This document shows positions 23,234 through 32,549 of a stretch of DNA of 64,000 nucleotides, in pieces (within the stretch, counting starts at the first letter, position 1; every line of letters begins with the position of its first letter). A model generated the notes under the pieces. It did no database searches. It was not told the DNA's origin and saw only the letters and a program-made list of their open reading frames with translations. This stretch comes from Sphingomonadales bacterium (GTDB lineage Bacteria > Pseudomonadota > Alphaproteobacteria > Sphingomonadales > Sphingomonadaceae), in assembly GCA_027490095.1 (NCBI GenBank), contig JAIXYT010000050.1:124001-188000 (forward strand), in the 5' to 3' direction. The position numbers and the translations under genes were made by a program.

Positions 23234-25351
23234 TCATTGCCGCATCCGGGCGCGGATGGGATCGAGAATCAGATGGATCGGATACTCGCCCCCCCTGCCC
23301 ACACGCGCTGATATGGCGAGAGTTTCGTCCGCTTGCCAAGCCGCAAGTGCCTTTGCGGCCGACCGGGACCTCGGATCAGTGTTGTCCGCCGCATCCGCGA
23401 GCGCCTCCGAGACCTGCCTCTGTCGTGCCTCTGCATCCCCGGTCCATCCGGCATCGGCTGCCCGCATCGCTTCAAGCAGGATCCAGCTGCTCTGCTGCCG
23501 CGACGTTTCCCTGCCTCTCGCCATGCGGCTGAAGTCGTTTCGAAAAGCGGCGTCCAGAAACCGGGCTCGCCCCACCTCGCCGTTCAGATAGGCGACTGCG
23601 ATCTCCATCACACGGGCCCGAATCAACAGGCCATCGCGCGAGCTGTTGCCCGTGTCGTCCCCGACAAGTTCACGACTTGCCGCAAGCGCCCAGCGATTGG
23701 TCTCGGCCGCCTGTTCCACCTTCCCGTCAAGCAGCAGGGCTTCGGTCAGCAGGTTGGCCACGCTCAGCGCAGACGTCAGCCAGAGCTTGTTCTCCGGGTC
23801 CTGGGCAAGCAGCGTCTTGAGACTCGCATAGCCGATCGCGGCACGGGTCGCGGCCCCCCGCACATCCCCCTGGACCATCTGCAGTTCCGCGATAGCCCCC
23901 TGCGAAACGCCATGTCCGATCTGCGCCGGCGCATGCCGGGGATCGTCCGCCAGCATTGCCGAGTAAATCGCAAGCTCCCGCCCCCGCGCTTCCCGCGCGG
24001 AGTCCAGCTGACCGACTTCCACAAGCGAATCCGCCCACCACGCGTTCGCCTGGGCCAGCATGTCCTGCCGATCCAGACTGTCCGGCTCGCGCGCTGCCAG
24101 GCGTTCTGCCAGCCTGACGAATTTTCGGAACTCCGCCTCCGCTGCCGGCGCAGCCCCACGCGCAAGATGCAGACCCCCCAGATTGTTTGCCGCATAGGCC
24201 TGCTCCTGGATCCACTTCAGATCTTCCGGGTCCGTTGCCGCCATCCGGTCCGCCAGCTCCGCATAGCTCCGGAACTTCGCCTCCGCCGTCGGCCAGTCCT
24301 TGCGCGCCCAGGCCGTCTGCCCCACCCAGAACACGCTCTGCGCATGATCGAACATCCGGTCGGGATTCCCGGGATCGCGCGCCAGCAGCTCCGCCGTCGT
24401 CCGCTCCGCCTCGCGGAACGCCTTCAGCGCCGCTTCGCTGTCCCCGCGCAGGTCCCGCACTTCGCCCACCAGGTGCAGCGCCCGCGCCCGCCGGCCCAGC
24501 TCGTCCGGCGTCAGCCCGGCAAGGTCCTGCGCCTCGTAATAGGCCAGCGCCCGCTGCCCCACCGAGTCCATCACCTCAAGCCGCCCCACCGGCTCCAGCT
24601 TTTCCCTCAGGTCCGTCAGCATATACTCGATCAGCCCGTCGGCCTGGGCCCGCTGCCGCTCCGCCTCCCGCCGGCCCTGCACGGCAAGCACCGTCAGCAC
24701 CGCCATCACCCCCGTCAGCACCAGTGACGCCCCCGCCAGCAGCCCCAGCCGCCGCTGCCGCCGCGCCGCCTCGCGCTGCACCAGCGCATCTAGCGGCAGG
24801 CCGGTCAGCCCCGCCACCAGCTTCAGCAGCGCCAGCTTCTTCCCGTCGCCACCTGGCCTTATGTCGGCGGCAATCGGCTCCGCCGGATCGTCCGAGATGC
24901 TGCCGTCGGGCAGCACATGGAATTTCAGCGCCGGCGGGAAACAGGCCCCGCCCCCGGCATCGCCCGGGTCCCCGTCGGCAATCAGCGCAAGCACCCGCGC
25001 CGTCCCGTCCCCGCGCTTCTTCCCGTGCAGCAGCTTGAACTGCCGCACCTCCTCGTTCACCCATTTCGACTGCGCAGCCGCTGGTGAACACACCACGATC
25101 AGGAACATGGATTTCTTCAGCGCAGCCTTCAGCTCGGCCGAAAGGTCACCCGCCGCGGGCAGCTCGTCCCGGTCCCGAAAGAACTTGCCCAGCCGCGCCG
25201 GCACCGGCCCCAGCGGCGTCAGCTCGCCCACCAGCTTCGCCGGAATCCGGTACCCCTCCAGCGCCGCGTGCAGCCATGCCACAACCCGCCTGTCTGCGTG
25301 GCTGTAGCTGATGAACGCCCGATACCCGCTGTCAGCCTGAGCCTTGCCCAC
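23234..25351 (-). CDS. TIR-domain protein with transmembrane helix and C-terminal TPR-like sensor region
   Basis: From the GTG at 25351 the protein has 705 residues. A TIR domain opens at residue 10 (YRAFISYSHAD) and includes FFRDRDELP (57-65) and SPAAAQSKWVNEEV (89-102). Glu101 aligns with the catalytic glutamate of NAD-cleaving TIR enzymes such as SARM1 (WVHKE), so NADase activity is plausible. One membrane helix follows (203-224), then about 470 residues of helical repeats with TPR-like periodicity. In-frame ATGs at 25393 and 25450 are alternatives; the GTG puts the TIR fold close to the N-terminus as usual for this group. Such proteins occur in signalling and in anti-phage defence; which applies here is not known. 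Confidence 0.8.
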   Translation of the reverse strand: MGKAQADSGYRAFISYSHADRRVVAWLHAALEGYRIPAKLVGELTPLGPVPARLGKFFRDRDELPAAGDLSAELKAALKKSMFLIVVCSPAAAQSKWVNEEVRQFKLLHGKKRGDGTARVLALIADGDPGDAGGGACFPPALKFHVLPDGSISDDPAEPIAADIRPGGDGKKLALLKLVAGLTGLPLDALVQREAARRQRRLGLLAGASLVLTGVMAVLTVLAVQGRREAERQRAQADGLIEYMLTDLREKLEPVGRLEVMDSVGQRALAYYEAQDLAGLTPDELGRRARALHLVGEVRDLRGDSEAALKAFREAERTTAELLARDPGNPDRMFDHAQSVFWVGQTAWARKDWPTAEAKFRSYAELADRMAATDPEDLKWIQEQAYAANNLGGLHLARGAAPAAEAEFRKFVRLAERLAAREPDSLDRQDMLAQANAWWADSLVEVGQLDSAREARGRELAIYSAMLADDPRHAPAQIGHGVSQGAIAELQMVQGDVRGAATRAAIGYASLKTLLAQDPENKLWLTSALSVANLLTEALLLDGKVEQAAETNRWALAASRELVGDDTGNSSRDGLLIRARVMEIAVAYLNGEVGRARFLDAAFRNDFSRMARGRETSRQQSSWILLEAMRAADAGWTGDAEARQRQVSEALADAADNTDPRSRSAAKALAAWQADETLAISARVGRGGEYPIHLILDPIRARMRQ

Positions 25352-25531
25352 CAGCCTCCCCCTGCGCGGTGTCCGCCACCCTATGGCACACATCGAATGG
25401 CGGAAACAGCAGGCCCGGTGGCGGAACCCGGGAAACCCGAATCCCCCCAAAAAACCCGTTTCACGGGCGCAACCTGCCTGCTACGCCCACCCCAGGGAAC
25501 GGGTCGAAAAAAGGCCCGAAAGGGAGGACGG

Positions 25532-27103
25532 ATGGAGCCCACGGAAGCCGAGATCGCCGAAGCCAGATCCCGCGTCGGCGGCCCCTACAGCTGGTATGTG
25601 CTCGGCGTCCTCGTCCTCGTCTACATCTTCAACTTCATCGACCGGCAGATCATGTCGATCCTGGCCGAGGACATAAAAGCAGACCTCGGCGTCGGCGACG
25701 CGGAAATCGGCTTCCTCTACGGCACCGTCTTCGGCGTCTTCTACGCCCTCTTCGGCATCCCGCTGGGCCGGCTCGCCGACATGTGGCACCGCATCAACCT
25801 GCTCTCGATCGGCCTCGCCCTCTGGTCCGGCATGACAGCGCTCTCCGGCTTCGCCCAAAGCTTCACCCAGCTCGCCTTCGCCCGCATCGGCGTCGGCGTC
25901 GGCGAAGCGTCCGCCAGCCCCGTCGCCTTCTCCGTCCTCTCCGACTATTTCCCCAAGGAAAAGCGCGCCACCGCGCTCGCCATCTACTCCTCGGGCCTCT
26001 ACCTCGGCGGCGGCATCTCGCTCTTCACCGGCGGCCTCATCAAGGACCAGTGGAACCTCGCCTTCCCCGGTGGCGGGCCGCTCGGCCTCGTCGGCTGGCA
26101 GGCCGCCTTCCTCGCCGTCGGCATCCCCGGGCTCCTCCTCGCGCTGTGGGTCCGCACGCTGAAGGAACCCATCCGCGGCCTCTCCGAAGGCATCGTCAGC
26201 CCCACCGAGCCCCGCCCCTGGCCCAAATTCTTCACCGAACTCTCCAGCGTCATCCCGCCCTTCACCATCTTCCACGCCGCCAGCTTCGGCCGCGCAGCCC
26301 TGGTGAAGAACCTGATCGGCCTTGCCGTCATCGCCGCAATCGCCACCGGCGCCTACAGCCTCTTCGGCCGCGGCCCGCAGTGGATCGCACTCGGCACCGG
26401 CGCCTACGCCGTCTTCTCCTGGTCGCAGAGCCTCAAACAGCGCGACGCCCCGACCCACGCCCTCATCTGGGGCACTCCCACCTTCCTCATGGCCGTCGTC
26501 GGCTTCGGCCTCATCAGCTTCAAGGGCTATGCCATCGGCTTCTGGGGCGCCCCCTACGCGCTGCGCACCTTCCCGAACGTCGACGCCGCCTCGGTGGGCT
26601 TCTTCCTCGGCTCGGGCGGCGCACTCGGCGGCTTCCTCGGCGTCGTCCTCGGCGGCAACCTCGCAGACCGCCTGCGCCGCAACAACCCGGCCGGCCGCAT
26701 CATCGTCGCCTTCGTCGCGCTGTTCGCAACCGCCCCCCTCATCTGGCTGCAGTTCAGCACCACCAACATCACCCTCTTCTACGTGGTCGCCTTCCTCAAC
26801 TCGATCACCGGCTCCATGTGGGTCGGAATCGCAGCCGCCACCAGCCAGGATCTCGTGCTGCCGCGCATGCGGGGCGCCGCCACCGCCACCTACTTCCTCG
26901 GCACCACCATCATCGGCCTCGGCCTCGGCCCCTTCACCGTCGGCATGCTGTCGGAATATTTCCAGGATCTCGGCAAGGCCAACGTCGCCATCCTCGCCGT
27001 CCTGCCGATCAGCGCCACCCTCCTCACTCTCGTCTACCGCCAGCTGCCCAAGGCAGAAGCCACCCGCATCGACCGGGCCCGCGCGGCCGGCGAAGCCATT
27101 TAG
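25532..27103 (+). CDS. MFS transporter, spinster-like
   Basis: A 523-residue major facilitator with 12 or more membrane helices. The N-terminal half contains the MFS signature block FGIPLGRLADMWHR and an RQIMSILAEDIKADLGVGDA opening typical of the spinster-like group; a large central insertion adds extra helices. The ATG at 25532 has a GGGAGG site upstream. It is followed after 8 bases by an SDR oxidoreductase gene on the same strand, so the pair may import and oxidise the same compound. Substrate unknown; it is divergent from the TIR-TPR gene. Confidence 0.88.
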   Translation: MEPTEAEIAEARSRVGGPYSWYVLGVLVLVYIFNFIDRQIMSILAEDIKADLGVGDAEIGFLYGTVFGVFYALFGIPLGRLADMWHRINLLSIGLALWSGMTALSGFAQSFTQLAFARIGVGVGEASASPVAFSVLSDYFPKEKRATALAIYSSGLYLGGGISLFTGGLIKDQWNLAFPGGGPLGLVGWQAAFLAVGIPGLLLALWVRTLKEPIRGLSEGIVSPTEPRPWPKFFTELSSVIPPFTIFHAASFGRAALVKNLIGLAVIAAIATGAYSLFGRGPQWIALGTGAYAVFSWSQSLKQRDAPTHALIWGTPTFLMAVVGFGLISFKGYAIGFWGAPYALRTFPNVDAASVGFFLGSGGALGGFLGVVLGGNLADRLRRNNPAGRIIVAFVALFATAPLIWLQFSTTNITLFYVVAFLNSITGSMWVGIAAATSQDLVLPRMRGAATATYFLGTTIIGLGLGPFTVGMLSEYFQDLGKANVAILAVLPISATLLTLVYRQLPKAEATRIDRARAAGEAI

Positions 27104-27111
27104 GAACCCCC

Positions 27112-27888
27112 ATGTCCCTGAAAATCAACGACCTCTTCTCCGTCGCCGGCAAAACCGTCGTGATCACCGGCGGCAGCCGCGGCATCGGCGAAATGATCGC
27201 CCGCGCCTATGTCGAAAACGGCGCGCGCGTCATCCTCACCAGCCGCAAGGCCTCCGACGTCGAAGGCCTCGCGCACGCACTCGGCGACGCCGCCACCCCC
27301 ATCCCGGCAGACCTCAGCCAGATGGCCGAAATCGACCGCTTCGCAAGCGCAGTCGAAGCAATCACGCCGAAAGTCGACATCCTCTTCAACAACGCCGGCG
27401 CCTCCTGGGGCGGCCCCTTCGACGACTTCCCCGAAATCGGCTGGGACAAGATCATGGACATCAACGTGAAGTCCGTCTTCTTCCTCACCCAACGCCTGAT
27501 CAAGCGCCTCGAAGCCGCCGCCACCCCCGAACACAACGCCCGCGTCATCAACATCGGCTCGATCGACGGCCAGCATGTCTCCCCGATCGAAACCTACAGC
27601 TACGCCGCCTCCAAGGCCGGCGTCCTCCACCTCACCCGCATGATGGCCAAGAACCTCGCCCCCCGGAACATCGCCGTCAACGCCATCGCCCCAGGCTACT
27701 TCCCCTCGAAAATGACCGCCGGCATCGCCGACATGATCAACGAAGAATCCCTGAAAGTGACCCCCATGGCCCGCTGGGGCACCCAATCCGACATGGCCGG
27801 CGTCGCCCTCTTCCTCGGCTCCCAGGCCAGCGCCTACCTCTGCGGCAGCACCATCACCGTCGACGGCGGCTACGCGACCACGGCCTGA
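27112..27888 (+). CDS. short-chain dehydrogenase/reductase (SDR)
   Basis: NAD(P)-dependent oxidoreductase of 258 residues, the classical SDR length. It has the cofactor motif TGGSRGIG (19-26), NNAG, and the catalytic residues Ser150, Tyr164 and Lys168 (YAASK). The C-terminal VDGGYATTA is standard. It starts 8 bases after the MFS transporter stop and is likely in one operon with it. The substrate cannot be inferred. Its 3' end is followed by a palindromic repeat unit (27898-28085) separating it from the convergent hydantoinase operon. Confidence 0.92.
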   Translation: MSLKINDLFSVAGKTVVITGGSRGIGEMIARAYVENGARVILTSRKASDVEGLAHALGDAATPIPADLSQMAEIDRFASAVEAITPKVDILFNNAGASWGGPFDDFPEIGWDKIMDINVKSVFFLTQRLIKRLEAAATPEHNARVINIGSIDGQHVSPIETYSYAASKAGVLHLTRMMAKNLAPRNIAVNAIAPGYFPSKMTAGIADMINEESLKVTPMARWGTQSDMAGVALFLGSQASAYLCGSTITVDGGYATTA

Positions 27889-27897
27889 AGGTTGAAC

Positions 27898-28085
27898 GCA
27901 GGGGCGCTGCCCCTGCACCCCGCAAGGGGCCATTTAGGCCCCTTGACCCCGCTAGTTTGCAGAAAGGGGGCCCCGGCAGGCCTTGGTCCTTGAACCAGGC
28001 ACGCCCGGGCCCCCTTTCTGCAAACCAATGAGGTGCAGGAGGCTAAATGCCTCCTGCTGGGGGTCCAGGGGGCAAAGCCCCCTGG
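27898..28085. repeat. Family B paired unit 4 (copies c and d) with internal 19-bp inverted repeat, non-coding
   Basis: It fills most of the 220-base convergent gap. Copy c (minus strand, 27898-27945) has stems GCAGGGGC/GCCCCTGC and CAAGGGGCC/GGCCCCTTG; copy d (plus strand, 28031-28085) has stems GCAGGAGGC/GCCTCCTGC and CCAGGGGGC/GCCCCCTGG. Between them a perfect 19-bp inverted repeat, GTTTGCAGAAAGGGGGCCC (27955-27973) and its complement (28007-28025), encloses a 33-base loop. No ORF is seen. Confidence 0.75.
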
Positions 28086-28108
28086 TTCCCTGCCTCAGCC
28101 GCAGTCGC

Positions 28109-29989
28109 CTACTCGGCGGCGAGGGCGGTCGAGTGCCACACGGGTTGGCGCGGCGCGGGGAGGCCGGTGTCGGCTTGGCTGCGGGCGCGCAGGGTGGCGA
28201 GGTCGGGTCCGTAGTCGAACAGGGGCAGGGGGCCGGTGCGGTCGCTGCGGAGTTTGCTGCGCAGCATTTCGGTCGCGGCCGCGTCCACTTTGCCCTGTGC
28301 GTCGGCGACCACGCCATAGGCTTTCGCGCCTTCGGGGCTCACCAGCCCCTGGCGGATTTCCTTGCCGACGAGGTCCGGGTCGCGGTCCAGCGGGTCGCCC
28401 CATCCGCCGCCGCCCCAGGTGATGAAGTGCAGCACATCCCCTTCGGCCACCTCCAGCCGGTCCAGCTTGTTGGCGACGATGGTCTGGGTGCCGTCGGGCT
28501 TTTCCAGGATCTTCCGCGCCCGGGCGCCGGGCTGGCCGCCGTTCACGCCCCAGGGCGGCACGAACCAGCGGTCATCGTGGATCGAAACCGTGCCCGGTTC
28601 CAAAAACCGGTAGGACATCAGAATGCCGTTCCCGCCCCGGTGCAGCCCTGCGCCACCGGTGTCGGCGAGTGCCTCGTAGCGTTCGATCCGCAGCGGGAAG
28701 TATCGCTCCAGGAACTCGTTCGGCACGTTGGTGAACCCGGGCCACAGCGAGTGCCCGTCGGGCCCGTCCCCCAACGGTCGGCCGGGAATGCCGCCAAAGC
28801 CGATCTGGAACAGCTGGAACCACTTCCCCGCCTTGTCCGTCCCCGAATACATCAGGTGCGGGGAAGAGCTGAACCCCGCCGCATTCAGAAACTCCGGCGT
28901 CTTCTGCCCCAGCAGCCCGCCCAGGATGTCGAAGATCCGCCCCAGCGCATGCGTCCGCCCCGACAGCGCCGCCGGATAGCGCGGCTTCAGCAGGCTGCCC
29001 TCGGGAATGCGCACGTCGATCAGGTCGTAGAAGCCATCGTTGAACAGGATGGCCGGATCGAAGACCATGATCATGTAGATGCCGAAGAACATCTTGAACA
29101 TGTTCTCGTTCAGATAGAAGTTAATCGACGCGTCCGACTGCGGGTCCGTGCCGGCGAAATCCAGCACCACCTTCTCGCCCTCGCGCCACATGCTGCACTT
29201 GATCCGGTACGGCCCGAACCCCACGCCATCGTCGCAGATGTAATCCTCGAAGCTGATCGGCTCCTCGGCGATCGCCATGCCGATCAGCGCCTTCATCGCC
29301 CGGTGGTTGCGCGCCAGCAGCGCTTCGGTCGCGGAAACGAACACATCATCGCCAAACCGTTCGCACATCTCGTGCACCCGCCGCGCCGCCACCCGGCAGG
29401 ATGCGATCAGCGCATTCAGGTCCGCCGCGCACCAGTCCGGCTTGCGCGTCTGGTGCATCACCAGCTTCACCAGGTCCTCATTATACTCGCCGCGCTTCCA
29501 GATCTTCACCGGCGGAATCCGCACACCTTCCTCGAAGATGCTGCGCGCATCGATCGGCATCGATCCCGCCACCTTGCCCCCGATGTCGCTCTGGTGCCCG
29601 AACATCGCGGTCCAGGCGATCAGCCGCCCGTCGCGATAGACCGGCAGCAGCACCAGCCAGTCATTGGAGTGCGAGATCGCCCCTTCGCAGCTGTACGGGT
29701 CCGACAGGAAGATCATGTCCCCGTCCTCGATGGTGCCGTCCCAGCCATCCAGGAATCCGCCGATGAAGCTGCCGAACTGCCCCACGATCATCCGGCCTTG
29801 CGCGTCGGCAATCAGCGGAAAGGCGTCCCCCTGCTCACGGATGCCGGGGCTCATCGCGGTCCGCACAAGCGTCGCGTCCATCTCGATCCGCGCGTTCCGC
29901 AGCGCATTCTCGATGATGTCCAGCGTCACCGTGTCGATATCCACAGGCGCAAACGGCCGCGGCCGCTCCTCGATGATCCGCGTCGGCAT
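28109..29989 (-). CDS. hydantoinase B / oxoprolinase family protein (HyuB-like)
   Basis: Large catalytic partner of HyuA in ATP-dependent hydantoinase, oxoprolinase and acetone-carboxylase-like enzymes. The 626-residue product has the family opening DTVTLDIIENALRNARIEMD, MSPGIREQGDAFPLI, and IFLSDPYSCEGAISHSNDW, and a central metal/acid-rich region. Its ATG shares a base with the stop of the SRPBCC gene (TGATG), making it the last gene of a tightly coupled minus-strand operon HMGL-HyuA-SRPBCC-HyuB. Hydantoin hydrolysis is possible, but the HMG-CoA-lyase and CoA-transferase neighbours suggest another substrate. The substrate is unknown. Confidence 0.88.
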   Translation of the reverse strand: MPTRIIEERPRPFAPVDIDTVTLDIIENALRNARIEMDATLVRTAMSPGIREQGDAFPLIADAQGRMIVGQFGSFIGGFLDGWDGTIEDGDMIFLSDPYSCEGAISHSNDWLVLLPVYRDGRLIAWTAMFGHQSDIGGKVAGSMPIDARSIFEEGVRIPPVKIWKRGEYNEDLVKLVMHQTRKPDWCAADLNALIASCRVAARRVHEMCERFGDDVFVSATEALLARNHRAMKALIGMAIAEEPISFEDYICDDGVGFGPYRIKCSMWREGEKVVLDFAGTDPQSDASINFYLNENMFKMFFGIYMIMVFDPAILFNDGFYDLIDVRIPEGSLLKPRYPAALSGRTHALGRIFDILGGLLGQKTPEFLNAAGFSSSPHLMYSGTDKAGKWFQLFQIGFGGIPGRPLGDGPDGHSLWPGFTNVPNEFLERYFPLRIERYEALADTGGAGLHRGGNGILMSYRFLEPGTVSIHDDRWFVPPWGVNGGQPGARARKILEKPDGTQTIVANKLDRLEVAEGDVLHFITWGGGGWGDPLDRDPDLVGKEIRQGLVSPEGAKAYGVVADAQGKVDAAATEMLRSKLRSDRTGPLPLFDYGPDLATLRARSQADTGLPAPRQPVWHSTALAAE

Positions 29990-30516
29990 CAACGTGTCTC
30001 CCTGATTGTTCCGTCGTTCACCAGCTGCACGAGCCGGGCAAATCCTGCGCTCATCACCGCGTCCACCGGCGCGGCAAGCGTGTCCAGCTTCGCCATCGGC
30101 GGCCCGCCCACCCGGTAGGTCATGGTCAGCGTCGTGCCTGTGCCATAGGGCGCCACCACGAAGTCCAGCACCGCAGTCACCGGCAGCCCCTGCAGCGGCC
30201 CGAACCCGCCATGCATCCTGAGCAGCTTCGGCGGCATCGCGTTCACCACGGTCGCATGCCACACGCTGTTGCCGTCCCAGCTCTCGCTCAGCGTGCCGCC
30301 CGCCTTCGGGTCCAGCACCAGTGCACCCGGCTTGCCGGAATAGCTGTGCGCCGGGTCCCACCAGCGCCAGCTCGTCAGCGCCGCCCACACCTCGGCCGGC
30401 GGCTTCACCAGCACGGCCTTGCTGCTCGAAACAAAGCCGTCGGGCCCGCTCACCGTCACCTCGGCCGCAGCCGGCGCCGCCACCAGCCCCACCGCAAGGA
30501 TGGCAGCCCGTATCAT
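29989..30516 (-). CDS. exported SRPBCC-fold (START-like) protein
   Basis: A 175-residue protein with a signal peptide (MIRAAILAVGLVAAPAAA) and an SRPBCC ligand-binding fold: a helix-grip pattern with VSSSKAVLVKPPAEVWAALT near the start, then the WWDPAHSYSG and GGTLSESWDG strands and a closing amphipathic helix. Its ATG overlaps the HyuA stop (ATGA) and its stop overlaps the HyuB start (TGATG), so it is embedded in the operon. A periplasmic protein between the two subunits of a cytoplasmic enzyme is unusual; binding of the catabolic substrate in the periplasm is one possibility (inference). Confidence 0.75.
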   Translation of the reverse strand: MIRAAILAVGLVAAPAAAEVTVSGPDGFVSSSKAVLVKPPAEVWAALTSWRWWDPAHSYSGKPGALVLDPKAGGTLSESWDGNSVWHATVVNAMPPKLLRMHGGFGPLQGLPVTAVLDFVVAPYGTGTTLTMTYRVGGPPMAKLDTLAAPVDAVMSAGFARLVQLVNDGTIRETR

Positions 30517-32549
30517 TCCGGCCGAATGAGGATGCAGCCAAAGGCATCCACCTCGCCCACATGGCCGGCATGGATCAGCGTCGTCGAATCCATCTCGCAC
30601 ACCACGGCCGGCCCCTTCACCTTGTCTCCGCTGCGCAGCTTCGCCCGGTCATAGATGGCGGCCGGCATCACCCGCCCGTCCATGAACAGCTCATGGTCGC
30701 GCACCTTCGCCGCGCCCGGGTTGCCGTCGCCTCGCGCAATCCCCTGCGGCGCAACATTCGCCGGCTTGCCCAGCGCCACCACGCGGATGTTCACCAGCTC
30801 GTGCGGCACGTTCAGGTTGAAGGTGAACAGTCGGTTGTGCTCCGCATCGAACCGCGCCGTCAGCTCGGCAATGGTGCTCCCCCGCGGAGACGACAGCGGC
30901 ACCTCGAACGCCTGCCCCGCATAGCGGATGTCGATCTCCACCCTGAGCTCGATGTCGCCCGGCGAAACCCCCTCCGACGCCAGCTCGCCAGACACCTGGG
31001 CGACCAGCAGGTCGATCACCGCGCCCACGTCCCCATCCGTCGTTTCCTGCGCCAGCCGGTTGAAGCTCCGCTGCGCATCCACCCGCAGCCGCGTGGTCGC
31101 ATCGCCATAGGCGCACAGAACGCCGGGCGAGGGCGGCACCAGCACCGGCCAGGCGCCCGTCAGGATCGACATGGCATTCCCATGCAGCGGTCCCGCCCCG
31201 CCAAAGGGCATCAGCGCAAAATCGCGCGGGTCATAGCCCTGCTGCACGGAAATCAGCCGCAGCGCCCCGAACATCGTTTCGTTCACAATGGCGATGATGC
31301 CGGCAGCGGCTTCATACAGGCCGATGTTCAGCGCATCGGCCACCTTCTGTACGGCTTTCCGGGCCGCCTCCCGGTCCAGCCGGAAGCTCCCGCCCAGCAA
31401 ATTCTCCGGCAGATATCCCAGCACCACATTCGCGTCGGTCACGGTCGGCTCGGTCCCGCCCTTGCCATAGGCGGCCGGCCCCGGCACCGCGCCCGCCGAT
31501 TGCGGGCCCACCCGCAAGGCCCCCGTCAGCTCCGGCACCGCCGCAATCGATCCGCCACCGGCCCCCACCGTCTTCACGTCCAGCGACGACGCGCGCACCG
31601 TCAGGTGCCCCACGCTCGTCTCGCGCCGAAGCCGCGGCTCCCCGCCCTCGATCAGCGCCACGTCGGTCGAGGTGCCGCCCATGTCCAGCGTGAGGCAATT
31701 GGGAAAGCCCGAATTCTTCGCCACCCACAAGGCGCCCGCCACCCCGCCGGCAGGGCCCGACATCAGCAGGTTCACCGGCGCCTGCCGGCTCTTCTCCGCG
31801 CTCATCAGCCCGCCGTCCGATCGCAGCAGGTTCAGCTTGGAAGGTGTGCCCCAGGCCTTCAGCTCGCGCTCCAGGTTGCCCACATAGCGCGACACCACGG
31901 GCCGCACCGCGCTGTTCGCAACCGTCGTCAGCGCCCGCTCATACTCCTGCATCTCAGGCAGAATGTCGGCCGACACGCTGACGGGCAGGTCGGGGAACAT
32001 CTCCCCGACGATCTCGGCCACCCGCCGCTCATGCGCATCGTTGACGTAGGAGTTCATCAGGCAGACGGTGATCGCCTCCACGCCTTGAGTCTTCAGGATC
32101 TCGAGATTGGCGCGAAGCTTCACCTCGTCCAGCGCGCGCACGATCGCCCCATCCGCCCCGATCCGCTCGGGCGCTTCCACCGTCGCCTCCAGGGGCGCCA
32201 TCGGCTCGGGCTTGGGCCAGATGATCCAGGCGGCAAGCCCGCCGGGCACCAGGCTGCGCGCGATCTGCAAAATGTGGCGATAGCCCTCCGTCACAACCAG
32301 GCCGACGCGCGAAACCTTGCCCTCCAGCACGGCATTGGTCGCAACCGTCGTGCCGTGCAGGAACAGCGCCACGCCGGCCGGGTCGATCCCGTTCGCCTCG
32401 CAGATCTGCCGGGCACCCGCCACGACGGCGCGGCTGGGATCATCGGGGGTGGAGGGAACCTTGTCGCGGAAGGTCCGGCCCGTGGCCTCGTCCACCACCA
32501 GCAGGTCGGTGAAAGTCCCGCCCACGTCACATCCCAGCCGATAGCTCAT
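30513..32549 (-). CDS. hydantoinase A / oxoprolinase family ATP-binding subunit (HyuA-like)
   Basis: ATP-dependent subunit of hydantoinase/oxoprolinase-type enzymes, 678 residues. It has two actin/ASKHA-like phosphate-binding motifs, GCDVGGTFTD at the N-terminus and LTLDMGGTSTDVALI in the middle, a conserved HGTTVATNA loop and a C-terminal region around GGAGPLHG. It overlaps the HMG-CoA-lyase-like gene upstream and the SRPBCC gene downstream by ATGA. With HyuB it should form the ring-opening or carboxylating enzyme of the local pathway. Motifs are complete; only the substrate is unknown. Confidence 0.9.
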   Translation of the reverse strand: MSYRLGCDVGGTFTDLLVVDEATGRTFRDKVPSTPDDPSRAVVAGARQICEANGIDPAGVALFLHGTTVATNAVLEGKVSRVGLVVTEGYRHILQIARSLVPGGLAAWIIWPKPEPMAPLEATVEAPERIGADGAIVRALDEVKLRANLEILKTQGVEAITVCLMNSYVNDAHERRVAEIVGEMFPDLPVSVSADILPEMQEYERALTTVANSAVRPVVSRYVGNLERELKAWGTPSKLNLLRSDGGLMSAEKSRQAPVNLLMSGPAGGVAGALWVAKNSGFPNCLTLDMGGTSTDVALIEGGEPRLRRETSVGHLTVRASSLDVKTVGAGGGSIAAVPELTGALRVGPQSAGAVPGPAAYGKGGTEPTVTDANVVLGYLPENLLGGSFRLDREAARKAVQKVADALNIGLYEAAAGIIAIVNETMFGALRLISVQQGYDPRDFALMPFGGAGPLHGNAMSILTGAWPVLVPPSPGVLCAYGDATTRLRVDAQRSFNRLAQETTDGDVGAVIDLLVAQVSGELASEGVSPGDIELRVEIDIRYAGQAFEVPLSSPRGSTIAELTARFDAEHNRLFTFNLNVPHELVNIRVVALGKPANVAPQGIARGDGNPGAAKVRDHELFMDGRVMPAAIYDRAKLRSGDKVKGPAVVCEMDSTTLIHAGHVGEVDAFGCILIRPE

